Shown here piece by piece: positions 47,458 to 60,131 of a stretch of DNA of 64,000 nucleotides (position 1 is its first letter; each line of letters opens with the position of its first letter). The position numbers were made by a program, and so were the translations under genes. Below the pieces are notes generated by a model that ran no database searches, had not been told where the DNA came from, and saw only the letters and a list, made by a program, of their open reading frames with translations. The DNA lies in NCBI RefSeq assembly GCF_021155765.1, contig NC_060112.1, forward strand, positions 17,608,001-17,672,000. The letters are read 5' to 3'. The DNA comes from Diprion similis. Taxonomy: Eukaryota; Arthropoda; Insecta; Hymenoptera; Diprionidae.

Positions 47458-49284
47458 TATAAATACATATAGGAGGATTGGAATCCGGATAAAAATTAAA
47501 AACGAATAAGTCGAAGTGAGCGATTAAGAATTTTTTCAGTAAACGGTATCGATGTAATCATTTGTACATATCATACGCGAGGAGATAATACGTGTAGTTG
47601 CTAAGCGTTTCATTATGTGTTAAGAGACAATAAAGAACAAAAAATTATTCAAACTTTGCACACGTCAGTTTCCTTTGTGTATTTTCTTTACGCATTCGTT
47701 TCAGTCGGTCTATTTTCTATAATAAATCGTTTTCATTTTTTTTTAAGCCCGCAACTTTTTAGAGTATAGAAAAAAAAATTTACCGCCTTTATCTTCACGC
47801 TGCTCCTTTTTTATCTTCAACTTCCGCACCGCGTTCGTTTGCCTGATACATTTACTGATGGTGAAACAATGCGTCTAACTTAATCTCTATTTTCATATCT
47901 AGCTTACAAAAAACTCGCGCCCGGATTCGTGAGACAGAAAAAACTGGTAAAAGTTTGCAATATTTTTTCTAACATAGAAAAAATCGAATTCTGCTGAAAG
48001 AAAATAAAAAATCCGCTCTCGCATACATCCTCTTTCGAAATAATCTTCACACTTTTTTTTTATCCTGCCAAAACGTGTTTCCTAGGTGATTTCAATCTTT
48101 TTTTCTTAATCCAACGTTTTATGCGATGGCAAATGTGTGACGCGTTCTACTTACTAATGATGGTGCAAAAAAATCGCTATCCACAGCCAAATGAACTGAC
48201 AATTTCACACACAAGTATATTATCATTATTGTGCAGATAATGAAGGCCCCGAGTAAAATTAACGAGCTGCAATCGCTGTATCTGGAAAACGCTGTACTCA
48301 TATGATATAAATAATTATGAAATGAATATCGGCAGCAATAATCGGAAGCCTCGTTAATACTTTGTATTTATATGACTGAGTGTACGACATTTGTTATCAT
48401 CGGAAATGATTATCGCACACTCAGTCACTGAACGGTAAATCGTACTTGTCACCATTGATAACTTGTCCGTTAAAACGCGTGAATGCGAAGTTTCCATGCA
48501 AAATTCTTTGAATTTTTACAATAAACGTGAAAAATTCCTGCGCTGATAAATAATACGATTGAAAATTTGGGACTAAAAGAAAAAAAGAAAAAAAAAAACT
48601 GTTTAATTTATTATCGTTGATAAATAATATCTTGAAAAGAGATGAAGAATAAAAATGAAGGGAAGCATGGGGGGGTAGTAAGATTAATTTTAGAATGAGA
48701 GAAAAAGAGTAGAACACTTTTTCCGGCAAAGACACTAAATAAAAGAGAAAGGAAAATCCAATTCATTTTGACACCTAGTACTTCCGCCACATATTATATA
48801 CATATGTCTACACATATATAAGTTTAAGAGAAACTATAAGTAAGGATGACTAAGTAAGGATGACCTAAAACACGCGTGGATATTATATATACACACACAT
48901 ATATACATGTATATATACAGGTAGATATATATTTGTTGTCTATAGTTTAGCACCGTACTACCTAACAATTTTACCCAGATTTAAAAATTGACATAACGCT
49001 ACACGTGGATGGTATCTATGTTATATGTAATGCAGCATAGAATAGTGATCTCGAACACGTGATATTTGACAATCGCGTCTGAAACGAGCGGCTAATACGA
49101 CGTTGGATAAGAAAATAAAGAAAGTTGGCCCCTGGTGGCTGCCGGTGCCGCCGCACGTAAAAAGAAGAACCCACTTTATCCTCGGATATCCCGTTCTTCG
49201 CCGTTCCTACAATCTGGAAACTCATACAACAACTGTGCATCGTGATCTCATTCTCTTCTTTTAACTACATATAAATATTACCAT
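47458..49284. other. AT-rich intergenic DNA
   Basis: No supported gene. Scattered TA-rich microsatellite patches near 48800-48930. Confidence 0.4.
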
Positions 49285-49300
49285 GATTATTATTATTATT

Positions 49301-49335
<35 letters not shown>
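49285..49335. repeat. Compound trinucleotide microsatellite
   Basis: (ATT)n passing directly into (GTT)n, about 51 bases. Confidence 0.8.
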
Positions 49336-49584
49336 CATACATCGTGCAACAAGGTTGAGAGAATAGTCACGCATATAGCTGTAAGATTCTCGATTTTATG
49401 GTTAACAAAAAAAAAAAAAAGAAAGAAAAGTAATAACATAAAATGCGGAAGTCTAACGAAAAGGAGATTAAGAGATCAGATTCGATTGGTATTAAATTCA
49501 CCGGTTGATTATTGCCTTATTTCATTAAATTATACGTACGTGTATATACATATATCGACTGAAAGTAGGGTATTTTTTGCATGC

Positions 49585-49587
<3 letters not shown>

Positions 49588-49645
<58 letters not shown>
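49588..49645. repeat. (TA)n microsatellite abutting a palindrome
   Basis: About 58 bases of uninterrupted TA that end where the left arm of the long inverted repeat begins. Confidence 0.85.
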
Positions 49646-49646
<1 letters not shown>

Positions 49647-49884
49647 CAAGCGCTCTCTTTTCCACCGTTATACGTGAATTATTTCTTCATATTTAGAAAT
49701 TTAAGGCGAGTGTGCCCCAGTTAAGGATAATTTCGCTTTCTTATATTTTCTTAATTCCTTTTATTAAAATCGTTTGGAGAATATAAGAAAACGAAATGAT
49801 CCTTAACCGGGGCACACTCGCCTTAAATTTCTAAATATGAAGAAATAATTTACGTATAACGGTGGAAAAGAGAGCGATTGTTAT
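49644..49884. repeat. Near-perfect long palindrome
   Basis: Two arms of about 104 bases (49644-49747 and about 49779-49884) that are complementary with only about five mismatches, around a loop of about 30 bases. Matched landmarks: CGCTCTCTTTTCCACCGTTA at 49651 and its complement ending near 49876; GGCGAGTGTGCCCC at 49705 and its complement near 49809. It could be a fold-back MITE or the template of a hairpin RNA. Confidence 0.8.
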
Positions 49885-50044
49885 ACACTATAAATTATTT
49901 TGGCGAATCGAGAGACGACGCGTGACGGACGTTGATATTCGCGCACGTTGACGACAATGAGACACGCGACGATTCGCGCAATTTATTGTTAGTCTTTGAA
50001 AGCCGGAAGCTGTAGGCGGCGTTCTGTGCGTGCGATATAGAAGC

Positions 50045-50533
50045 ATGGAACAAACTGACGCGTCTGTCAGACGAACTGAGTTAATACCAGATCGAGTCGC
50101 TAATTACGCTTTTAATTTTCAACGTTCCAAGCACGAAATCCTCAAGTTTAACAAAGTGAAGACATTCAACAATATTCAAGCTAATATCGCGGATAATTTT
50201 ATTAGTTTATTAATAAAAATGTACTCGTTACGTAAACGTAATAATTATATGATAATGCATGATGAATTGAATATCCCCTCCCCCCACCGCCCCGGGCTTT
50301 CGGGAATTTCTGCACTTTCGAATTGCACCGTGTGTCGATGGAATGATTTTTTTTTGCAAAAACCGATATCGTTTCGATTTTGCATTACAGGTACATACAC
50401 TGTATTTAAGAGAGTTAATGTCCTTCTTCTTGGTTTTTTTTTTTTTTCAATTATTATTGATTCTTTTCAAACTATCATAGATTTCGTTGACTCATTTGTC
50501 GGGATTAACTTTCCGCACGTTATCGTCAAGTAA
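50045..50533 (+). CDS. Hypothetical ORF, low confidence
   Basis: An ATG frame of 162 codons (MEQTDASVRRTEL...) following a CpG-rich stretch (49905-50040), ending at 50533. No domain, signal peptide or family resemblance was recognised. The second half is phenylalanine/isoleucine-rich, matching local poly-T composition. Length is unusual for chance in AT-rich DNA, and the first ~60 residues have a more protein-like composition, so part of it might be a first exon. I cannot exclude a random frame. Confidence 0.2.
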   Translation: MEQTDASVRRTELIPDRVANYAFNFQRSKHEILKFNKVKTFNNIQANIADNFISLLIKMYSLRKRNNYMIMHDELNIPSPHRPGLSGISALSNCTVCRWNDFFLQKPISFRFCITGTYTVFKRVNVLLLGFFFFSIIIDSFQTIIDFVDSFVGINFPHVIVK

Positions 50534-50608
50534 GCCTGTCGATTCACTCACGCCTTAACTCATTCATCGCGTGATGATGAATGAACGATGGCAAATATTC
50601 GCATGTTG

Positions 50609-50630
50609 AAAAAAAAAAAAAAAAAAAAAA
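50609..50630. repeat. Poly-A run
   Basis: 22 consecutive A. Confidence 0.8.
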
Positions 50631-52489
50631 TACAGCACGATGTTTGAATTCACTGACGGATGTACACGTGGGATAGAGAAATGTAGAAAAGAATGGGAAA
50701 ATGCGGCTTACCTGCATATCCGGTGCACAGGTGTCAACATACAATGTATAACATATTTGATATCAAGTAATCCACGATTGAAACAGAAAACTGCAGATCA
50801 TACTATACAGAACGATCCTGTATAATGTAACGAGTATTCAAGGTTCGGACAACTTTTTTTACTGTAAAAATCGCTAAAGTCGATCGATACTATCTTACGT
50901 GTATCAAGATAACGAAGAGCCGGCCACGAAACGAACTGAGCTTACGCTGGGCCCACCGCGGGTCTTATATATCACGAAAGACATCCCGGTGATGTGTTCT
51001 TTCTCGGCCATCGGCTCCCCCCCTCTGAAACCTCCCCCACCCTCACACTCATCATCCCGTCGCCCCGACGCGACGGTCGTTTCCTCCGCATGGCAATCGT
51101 GATACTGGACATCGAGAGACGAGGGTACATTTCCTGGGTATAGGCCGGTGAATCTGTCATTCAGAAATTAGAGGTGTTTTACATTTTATAACTTAATTTT
51201 CGGGACGGTATGATTTTTTAAAGGGGTGTGTGAGGGGCTTATGGTCTAGATTTGAGGGGTTCCCCGAGTGCCAGTCTTTACTTGTGGTAATCAAAACTGG
51301 CAATTTTTTTTCAAAACTGAGGGGTTATTTGCCACAGAAAAATCACTATCTTAAAATTTTTTATGTATAGGAGTAGCGCGAAAAATTATAAGAAAAAGAA
51401 TCAAATACAAGAAAGCTCTAGTGAAAACACAACTTTTTGTTTCCGGTGTGATTACAATAACTTCCTTATTTCTCTGAAGACAGAGAACTCGGAATTTAAA
51501 AATGTACTTTAAACTGACGTAAAAGTTGTCCGATAACTCGCCAGTTGTGTCACAAGATTAAGTATAATATAACTTTCGAGCGAGTAGTAAATAACAAACT
51601 GCAACTTTGACCTTCGGATATACTTTCCAGACAAAGATCTTCATTTCAAAGTTGCAAGTTTCTAAAAACTAAACTGAATTCTCACGAATTGCGGCCTGAA
51701 AAGTTACCAAAACACTTTACTCGATCGGCATGTGATACTTTAAACTTTTCGATTCGTCACCACGATAATACCGAATTGTACAGATGCAATTTCTACTCTG
51801 ACGTGTAAACCATCATGTAATTATAAATCTTAATTTCGAATTAATCGTCGGAGAATCTTTTTTTACGCAATTTTCGGTATTAGTAAGCAGGATAAAAAGT
51901 TCCTCATATTATACACGAGAAAATTTAATCCCATTCACGCGTTTATCATTATTCGTTCTGTGAATCATCCTCTTTCATTTCGTCAAGTCGAATATTCCGT
52001 GCAGGAAGAATCAAAATCGGGGAAATTTGAAAAAAAAAAATAAAACCACCGCGAACGATAATGCACTTTGATGAATATTTTTTACTTTCTGTAGCTTCCG
52101 GCTCTCGCTTCAATCAACGCCCTTATCTCAGCTCGCAGAAACTCTTTTGTGCAATTTGTATGATGTAAGGAAAGAAGTTTGCAGATGAGACGTGCAGATT
52201 CCGTTTTTGCATGTATATATATATATATATTTTAATTAACCATTGTTGATGAAAATCAGTACTGAAAACGAAATAGGAACATTAACGTTATGCAATACTC
52301 CCGTTTCGGTAACAAAAACTGTTATCCAAATTTCTCCGTGACGATTAATCTTTCAGATAAGATGAATGATTAATTGAACCACGATACGAAAAAAATTAAC
52401 TATCACATATCTATATTAAATAAATAAAATATATTTCAATATTTGTTAGCAACTTCTAAATATTTTCCTACCTCCTCCAGCTTTTCCGA

Positions 52490-52529
<40 letters not shown>

Positions 52530-53429
52530 TTGTCACAAATTTTTCGAGTAGCAAATAAAAAAAAGTTAAAAAATGGGTCACCCTGATATAATATATATTA
52601 TCGTTATGTCGGAACTGTATAGGTTCAGTCAGTGGTGCAGGTATAATAATCCGTGCCTCAATGGCGAGATAGATCGATATTCGTTATTACAACCGGAGCT
52701 AAGAGCCAAAAAGTTTGCTGCTGGAGCTGGAGCTAGGCGATTTTGAACGGCTTAGGGATCCCGACTCGGCTGGTGCTGTGGTCTAGATACCGCTTACCTA
52801 CATCTCGGTCCCATTAAACGGAATTAGGGATTACTTGGTGAAACCCTCTCACAGCTCCATATCGCTAGGATCTATACATCCGTCGATCTATAACCCCAAT
52901 TTCTCCCTACATTTACTCGCTAAAAAACTACTTTATATTTTCGAGGCTTTTGTTTTACGCAAATTCTTCTCAAAGACGCGTATGAAAATGCAGCATGGAT
53001 GTCACGAGACCAGAACGCTTGAATAACATTGAACTTTGATCAATATAAAGAGAATTATTTCTACAGATTCACAATCAGCAATCACAAAGTTCAGGCTTTA
53101 TAAATGAATTTATTATAGCTTATCGCACGAGTATCAGCAACCGAGTGCAAGAATTAGGCGAAGCAATTTTCTAGAAATTAACGCAGTTTTCATAAAATTC
53201 GGTCTCAAACGAATATCGAATCGACTCCTTGATAAATGGAATCTTTTCGTCAGAGCTATAGCATATTTGCGTTTAGTTGAGAAATTATGATTTGCAATTA
53301 ATCCTGATGACTGCCGTTCAAGTGGAGTGAGTTTTAAAAAACCTGAGCCTCCCGTAACGTCAATGACTTTCGGTCGTTGGTCTAAATAAACATCAGGAAT
53401 GACGTCGAGTCCCCTTGGAGATTCGAATG

Positions 53430-53468
<39 letters not shown>

Positions 53469-55011
53469 GTGTATTCTTGCATAACCGTAAAAGGCCTGAG
53501 TCAAGACATTGGTAGTAATATTCCCTAAGTTATTAATAGAACTCAGACTTTCCCCGCGATTTACAATCAGATAATAACGCGTTATCTTGTGCGGCTGCAG
53601 CATGCGAACTCCTGGATCACGCTTTTCCGTTCGATAGTTCACGTGGGAGGAAAAGAAAAGGAAACTGCGTGCGCGTATTGCGAAACAGCATGTGTATGTA
53701 ATCACGTGTAATGGTGATGTAGGTAATGATCAGAAATATGAGATATAAAGGAAGTGACGAACCGCAGTTTCAAGTCATCAGGTTAAGGTTCGCAATGCTA
53801 TTGCATGAATTACGCATCGTTGATGAAGCTCGTTACGTATTTCGCAACTTTGGCATTGTCTGAAATCCGCCAAGCCGGTTTAATACGGCATTAATAAACT
53901 CATGTTTCGCAAATTCTACCATTTCCACAAAGTTATTCCGAGGGTGTGAAAAATGTCCGATTAATTTAAAACTCAACGTTTATTTGCGTTGTAAATTAAC
54001 TCGACTTCGTATTAAACTAACTCGAGTCGCACGATTTTAATTCGCCTCTCGGTATCGAGCCGAAGCCGTCAAGGCGTTAAACTGCGTTACACAGACGCGG
54101 CTAACAGGTGAGCCAAGACTGCAGTCGCGATTATGCGACAAAGCTGCATATGTGCAGGTATCCCAATGCACGCGGTGCAGCGCGATGCGCTTCCTAGGCT
54201 TCCCCGCAAACTTTCTTCGCCTTCTTTCTCCTCCTTTTTTCTCTTCTTATTCGCATGGCACTTGCCTAGCAGCACACAGGGCGACTAGTGCGCTAATATA
54301 ATTATTTATCTCTTCTACCGCGACACGCGCGCTGTCGCCTCGGGACCGCAGCTTCCCGCCACAGTGATTACGACATGAGAACAATGCATATAAGGTATAA
54401 GGTTTAAGGTTTAAGTGAGGCGAGCATCGGCACGATTTAATCTGAAGCAGCGTCATTAAACGGAGGAGGAAAGTCGGCCGGTAAGAGATTACTCATGCTA
54501 CACGTGTGCCGGTATGAACGAACCGCAATCACTTCCGGCGGAAAGTGGAGGACGATTATACACGTGTGACGGTAGTACCTGGCACCGCGCTTTACTTCAA
54601 CCACTATGCGGTATACTCAGAGAATAGCGCATGCAGGAATGGAGGAAGAAAATATAAAAGACGCAAGAAGAACCTAATTCTGACGGTGCAGGTGAGGGAG
54701 ATAAATGGTAATGTATACGAGCTAACACAGTCTTTCGGTTGAATGGTCCTAAAACGTTATTCAAGTTTCATTATAACAACTCTAGATTGATGAATTAGTT
54801 CAGACGAGGTTAATTGTGTGAACGTGGTCAAGTGAGTTCTTGGACAACGAGTATGACACAGTATTATAGGTGTTAAGGTTGAGATTATACGAATAGAAAT
54901 TTTTCGGAAGTCTCTGCAGTGGGATAAAACAACAGTCACTGAGTTGGCACCGTTTATTGGAATGCCTCGGCGTCTAGGAATATCGCGTGCGTGAAACGCG
55001 AAAGAGAGAAA

Positions 55012-55015
<4 letters not shown>
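50631..55015. other. Intergenic DNA, no gene supported
   Basis: Includes a 32-T run (52493-52524), a (TA)n at about 53432-53464 and a CpG-rich part at 54050-54500. 52620-52870 is GC-richer and looks repetitive, but I could not identify it. Confidence 0.4.
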
Positions 55016-55095
<80 letters not shown>

Positions 55096-55107
55096 AATAG
55101 AGAGAAA
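55016..55107. repeat. (GA)n microsatellite
   Basis: About 70 bases of pure GA (55016-55085) then imperfect GA to about 55107. It produces long Ser-Leu or Arg-Glu frames that are not genes. Confidence 0.85.
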
Positions 55108-55359
55108 TATAGATTCATTGGGAAATCGTTGCGTCGATGTTTTACACGGTGGTTGGATCATTGTCGTCACGCAGTTACGTGTATAATCTCTTATTAAATG
55201 GCGATAAGAACCTAATGACAGAAAAGAAAAGAAAAAAAAAAAAAGAAGCACGATCGAACGACGAAGAAGTTCCACCGTGAAGGCGCCGGGGTAGCAGGGT
55301 GGGAAGGGGATAGAAAAAGAGAAAAAGGTAGTGGATGTACGTTAGGGACGTTTTGACGT

Positions 55360-56210
55360 GGTTTTAAATTCCAACAGGGGTGTACCAACGAAGGGCACTT
55401 CCGGGGCGGGCAGGTGGAGTGATGTAATTATTGAAGTCCGAGGAGCAGAGGCCGCAGCGAAAGGGGGATGGGATCGTCCGCAGTGGGCGGTGGTGCACCG
55501 CTAGCAGACAACTCGAGGCCGCGAGTTCCATGTCGCCGCACCAAGTTGCGAATGCCACCCTCGGCGCCGCGGGGTTGTAAAAAATAGGGATTTGACGGGG
55601 GTCGGAGGGCGGATTCGAGCGGCTGAATCTAACGATAATAGAACGAACGGGTGTATTGTTAGAAAAGCGGAGAGTTTCTGGGAGAGGAGACGAGGCGGTC
55701 GCGTAGGCGCGGCTCACCCTCCGAAACTTCGAACGTAAATGAATCTACGCACGTACCTAGTCCGCAAAACGCCGATTCCTGGCCGCACGGGCCCTCTTTC
55801 ACCTCGAGCCAACCCCGGCCGAACACCTTTAACACAGAATCGAGGATTTCACGCTCTCTCTCGGCTTTACCTCGGGTCCCCGTCGCACGCCAACCGAGTC
55901 CGCCATCTTGGGACAACTGCGAAATCAACACGCACCCTGGCGGCGCGGCGCCACGATCAATTTTCAACCTACCGTCCTCGTCGATCCGTCGACGACGGAT
56001 TCCGCGGTGCTAAACCGCGGAAAGGCCTGCGCTGCAATGCCTAACTCCACCACCCTCTTCGCCCTCCCCCCGGATCGTTGCACGCAAGCTCTCTATGACT
56101 CTCTAGTCTCTACCCTCCGGCCAAGGACTACGGCGATACCTAGAGGGGGTGCTGCACTTGCCACTGGCGCCAAATTCTGCCTCAAGTACTCCACTTCAAA
56201 CTGCGGGGAG
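55360..56210 (-). promoter_or_regulatory. CpG island with possible promoter and first exon
   Basis: Strongly GC/CpG-rich. On the plus strand, CCGCCATCTTGG at 55900-55911 is a Pho/YY1 consensus. On the minus strand the same bases place an ATG (55906) in the good start context CAAGATGGCG, beginning MADSVGVRRGPE and reaching a donor GAG|GTAAAG after exactly 12 codons (55871). A second good donor, TAG|GTACGT, lies near 55754. Overlap of a YY1 site with the start codon is common at TATA-less metazoan promoters. No downstream exon of this gene was recognised. Confidence 0.4.
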
Positions 56211-56211
56211 A

Positions 56212-56498
56212 GGGTCGATTCTACAGAAATCACTTTTACAGAGCGAATGTTCTACAGACTTCGTTTATTGAATCAAAACGTACGAAATTGACGACTAAAT
56301 GTATGCTTTTTATGAAGAATTTTATTCTATAAAAAAATACTCTGCAGAAAAATATTCTGTAGAACGATTTTCACGTAATATAAGTCATGTGGGATAATTT
56401 CTGATGTGAATTTCAAGTTCCCGCCTGTAGAAAACTATTCTGTAGAAAAATATTCATGTAGAAACGAGTCTGTTGAACTGATTTCTATAGAATCGAAC
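56212..56498. mobile_element. Inverted-repeat element built from TCTACAGAA words
   Basis: Left end GGTCGATTCTACAGAAATCA, right end (complement) GGTTCGATTCTATAGAAATC. Internally, TCTGTAGAA or TCTACAGAA words recur at least six times in opposite orientations on the two sides. About 287 bp, non-coding. Target duplication not seen. Confidence 0.55.
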
Positions 56499-56574
56499 CT
56501 TACTCAAACCGCGTTACACGGTCGAAGGATATTCGTTCGTTTTTTTATTTTTACATCGCGATAGGTTAACTTTC

Positions 56575-56783
56575 GCAGTCAGTCACCGCCAATTCGGCGC
56601 CACCCAAGATTTTCGTCTGTTTCTCGCAGGCTGGCCATCTCCTTTTTAATTTTAAACTGTGAAAGGCCGTAAAATGACTGTATCGACGAAGACGATTGTT
56701 TTTTTTTCATTAAAACGGGGTGGCCAGCCTGCGAGAAACAGATGAAAATCTTGAGTCGTGCCGAATTGGAGGTGACTGAGTGC
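56575..56783. repeat. Hairpin-forming inverted repeat
   Basis: Arms of about 66 bases (56575-56641 and 56718-56783) with loop of about 75 bases. Matched block: TCTGTTTCTCGCAGGCTGGCC at 56616 and its exact complement near 56721, with CCAATTCGGC and CAGTCACC also paired. MITE-like, non-coding. Confidence 0.65.
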
Positions 56784-59694
56784 CAACTTTCAAGATAATC
56801 TCTTGGTATATGTATAAATATTAACTACTGCCTTCGTAATTGAGTCGAATGTACTTTGGTTCGCTGTGTAATAGTACTTGCATGTCGATTACAACTGCAA
56901 CAATCGAGACGCGCATCTAGGTATGTCCGTATTTCTGGCCCTCGAACTAAGTTACGGATTTAGACGAGGCGTTCGACCGCTTCTCGCGCCAAGTTACACC
57001 GCGATTTTTTCAACTACCTGAAATGATGTTCACATTGCGAAATCAAATTAGAACCCCTGTTATTTTAGTGTACAATCTTCACCTGTCGGAAATTCGAATT
57101 GCAAAAGAATTACGAAATGAGACAAGATTCTCGAGTTTCGAAGCAGTGGAAAAATTGGGTAACTAGGAAACTGCACTTTTCATGTACACGGTTGATTAAT
57201 TCTATTGTTAATTGTAATCTCTTGCTCCTTAAGGTAGTTGGGCAGTAATTTCGGAAATGTTTAATTCACGCGAGTTTTAATTACATAATTTTTGGAGCAA
57301 TTCCGAACAATCCTGTAAAGTTTGAAAATGATTTGCCATTTAGTTACTGAGTTTTTTAATTTGATAGTTGAACTATTTTATATTGTGTAGATGGGGACTG
57401 GTATAAAAACTGATAGTTTTGATTTGGTTCTTTAGGAATAAAATGTTTAGGATGAGGAAAATTTTTGAATAAGGTAAGACGGATATTTAGAAATAATATA
57501 TGAAATTTTCGTGAATTTTGTTAGTCATTTGATAATTAAAAATATAATTAAAAAAAGAAATCCGGATTGTAATTTTGGTTAGATTGTATATTTGGCGTTT
57601 GGTGTGCAAATTAATTTTTTTCTGCTGTTTAAATATGGTGTTGCTAAAAAACTTTTTTTTTTCTTTTTTTTTCGCGAATCTCCCCTTACCTTATAACTTA
57701 TCTGACATTTTTATTTGCAAAATATATTTTTCTAGTTGCACGATCGCACCTCCTTGTTTAGGGTCGTTTCGTAGCTATAATAGCGTTGAATAAGAAATCG
57801 TTTTTGGATTTAAGTATATAGAAATACCTTCATTACAACTGGAAGGCGCGAATTTTTCGTGAAAATTTATCATCAGAGATTCGGAAAAATGAAGCAGACG
57901 CTGGTTTGATCAGTCTGATAAGACGAAGTTGTTGAAACTTATTAACATTAGTGGATGTATTGATGGTTGCCAATGAAAAATACTATTAACCACGGATAGA
58001 AAATCCACGGATAATCCAAAGCACTTAGTACGCAGTACGCAGAAGTGCAAGTACTCATAACAGTTCGTATGGATACAAATTTTTTATCCATGACGATTGC
58101 ATCGTTATTATGTCACCAAGAAGCACAATTTTTTCATTTTTCGACTGGCCTCGCCAAATTCAGAATTGATGACCCATGACTGAAGACTTATTTATAAATT
58201 GCGGATTCTCGAAACCTGGCAAAATTAATAGATCTTAGGAATCCTCGGCGCAATTAAACGTCTTACACGCAACAGCTATTAAACTCTATTTTTTCCCAAT
58301 GTTCCTAACTTAAGTTAAAAATAGTTAATTCGCTTTTTGTCGTCTGAAGTAATCACGTCAAGAATGAAAAAAATTTCCTCATTTTGCCAGAATCGACTAA
58401 TACCTACAACATAAAAATTGGTACATACCGGCTGACCAAGGACTATCATTTGAAATTCGCTAATCCGGTAGCATCTCATAGCTCAGGATAGCTGCCGAGC
58501 GCTTAACGGTCAAATAACAATCCAACAGCCCTGTTTTCGTTATGTTTTGGGCTATCAGATACTACTGGATTGGTCGATTTAAAACTGCTGTAATTTGCAA
58601 ACAACTAATTTTCTATAAGAAATAAAACAAGTCTCATTTTCAGATTTTCCCGAGGAATAGATATTGCTACCCTATGGGACTAAGACTTGGGTCACCCTTT
58701 ATATCCATTAAATTCTGTGTGTACTCGTATACAGAGTGATTCCTAACGACCGCACGTACCGTCGTCTGCTAAAATTTAATGCGCAGGCGCTGTAATCTGA
58801 GATCGGCTGTTCTCCCGGCCGACCAATCACCGCGAAGTGTGTACGCTCAAAAATTTCGATAGTTGTCGATAGCAGCCGCTGCTCTCACACACGTGTACAA
58901 AATATCGTAGGCCGCCAATTTTTTACTTAGTATAACAAGAAAATCTAAATGCTTTGTCCCTGTTGAGCATAAATAGTGAAATCGCTTGTGATTTAGATTT
59001 TTAAAACGTAAAAGATGATTTTTCCAGCATTAAGGCGCGAAAAAAAATGTTGTAATACAAAATGTGTGTCAAATGAGCAGCCTTAGGTATCTTGCCCCCT
59101 TAATCCAAGCCTAAGCGTAATATTCCAATTAAAAATAGGTCAAAGCAAACGAAAGCGTATAAGTAGCTTGTTCTCATTGGCTGAACTACCGTCTATGCAT
59201 GTATAGTATATGTAATACAGTAACGAAACTTTTTTTACTCGCAATAACGTCTGTAATTCACTAGTTAGAGATCATCAATAATTCCAAATCCTTTATCCTC
59301 ATTTACAGCCTGAAGGTATAAATATATAACGTATTTTATCATCCCGGATATAATTCATTTCTAGATCAGCTCAATATGGCATCCAAGCTATTCGAATTTG
59401 AAGTGTAAATTTATTTTTCTGTGAATTTCCATGTACGCACAATTACGTTTTAATATATCGGGACAAATATTTGCCAACGTATTCAGCTTGTACCAACTAA
59501 CCATCGTCACCGTACACAAGTTTGTCTGACCGCGTCATAATAACACGTCGAGTGAATTGTCCTTGTACAATATTATTTTATGCTGTCATGGGATAAGATT
59601 TTCCGAGCGAAAAATACTCGGCAGCATTTAGAGTCCGCAGGTTCGCTAATTACTTGCGGTTATTTTTATTTTATTTTTTTATTCACATTAATAA
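56784..59694. other. AT-rich intergenic DNA
   Basis: No gene supported. Plus-strand frame 57575-57793 is T-rich and not convincing. Confidence 0.4.
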
Positions 59695-59911
59695 TTAAAA
59701 TTTACTTATTCTGTTTACTCTACAATCTTGCAACGTGACATTACGTAAGCATGGAATCTTGTTGGAAGCAGGAAAAAAATCCAACGTACAGCCCATGTCC
59801 TGAATCCCGTCGTAAAATTTCCCAACCGCTGTGGTGCAGTTTGTCATAACATAATACACGACAGGTGTATTCCTTGAACCTCCGGCTCGAGCCAATTCCT
59901 GGCACCCTCGC
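59695..59911 (-). CDS. Candidate 3' coding exon of an unrecognised secreted-type protein
   Basis: A minus-strand frame that follows a good acceptor (GAATACTGTCAG) at 59912 and ends with TAA at 59695. About 71 residues, with five cysteines and two N-glycosylation sequons (NCT, NVT), for example VVYYVMTNCTTAVGKF and CLRNVTLQDC. Composition is clearly more protein-like than neighbouring chance frames, and there is no in-frame ATG that could act as a natural start, so it would need upstream exons at higher coordinates, which I did not find. I do not recognise the family. A decayed gene fragment is possible. Confidence 0.3.
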
Positions 59912-60131
59912 CTGACAGTATTCGATTTTTGCGAAACTCAAATACATAGGTAGGTACGTGGTCGCAGAGCTTGCCAACTTGGGCGAAACTACAGAGCAGT
60001 TGGCATCCGGCAGGACTTTTTTCCCTTAAAATCTACGTGCTGCTTTGAGCTGATCGCGAAGGAACGGGCTTTGCTCTTAGAATCGAACTATATGTCAGGA
60101 GTTTTCGGTAAAGGGTCTCGACGCTAAGGAT

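Noticed and set aside
54757..55275. Long Leu/Ser and Arg/Glu frames on both strands
   Set aside because: They are produced by the (GA)n microsatellite at 55016-55107.
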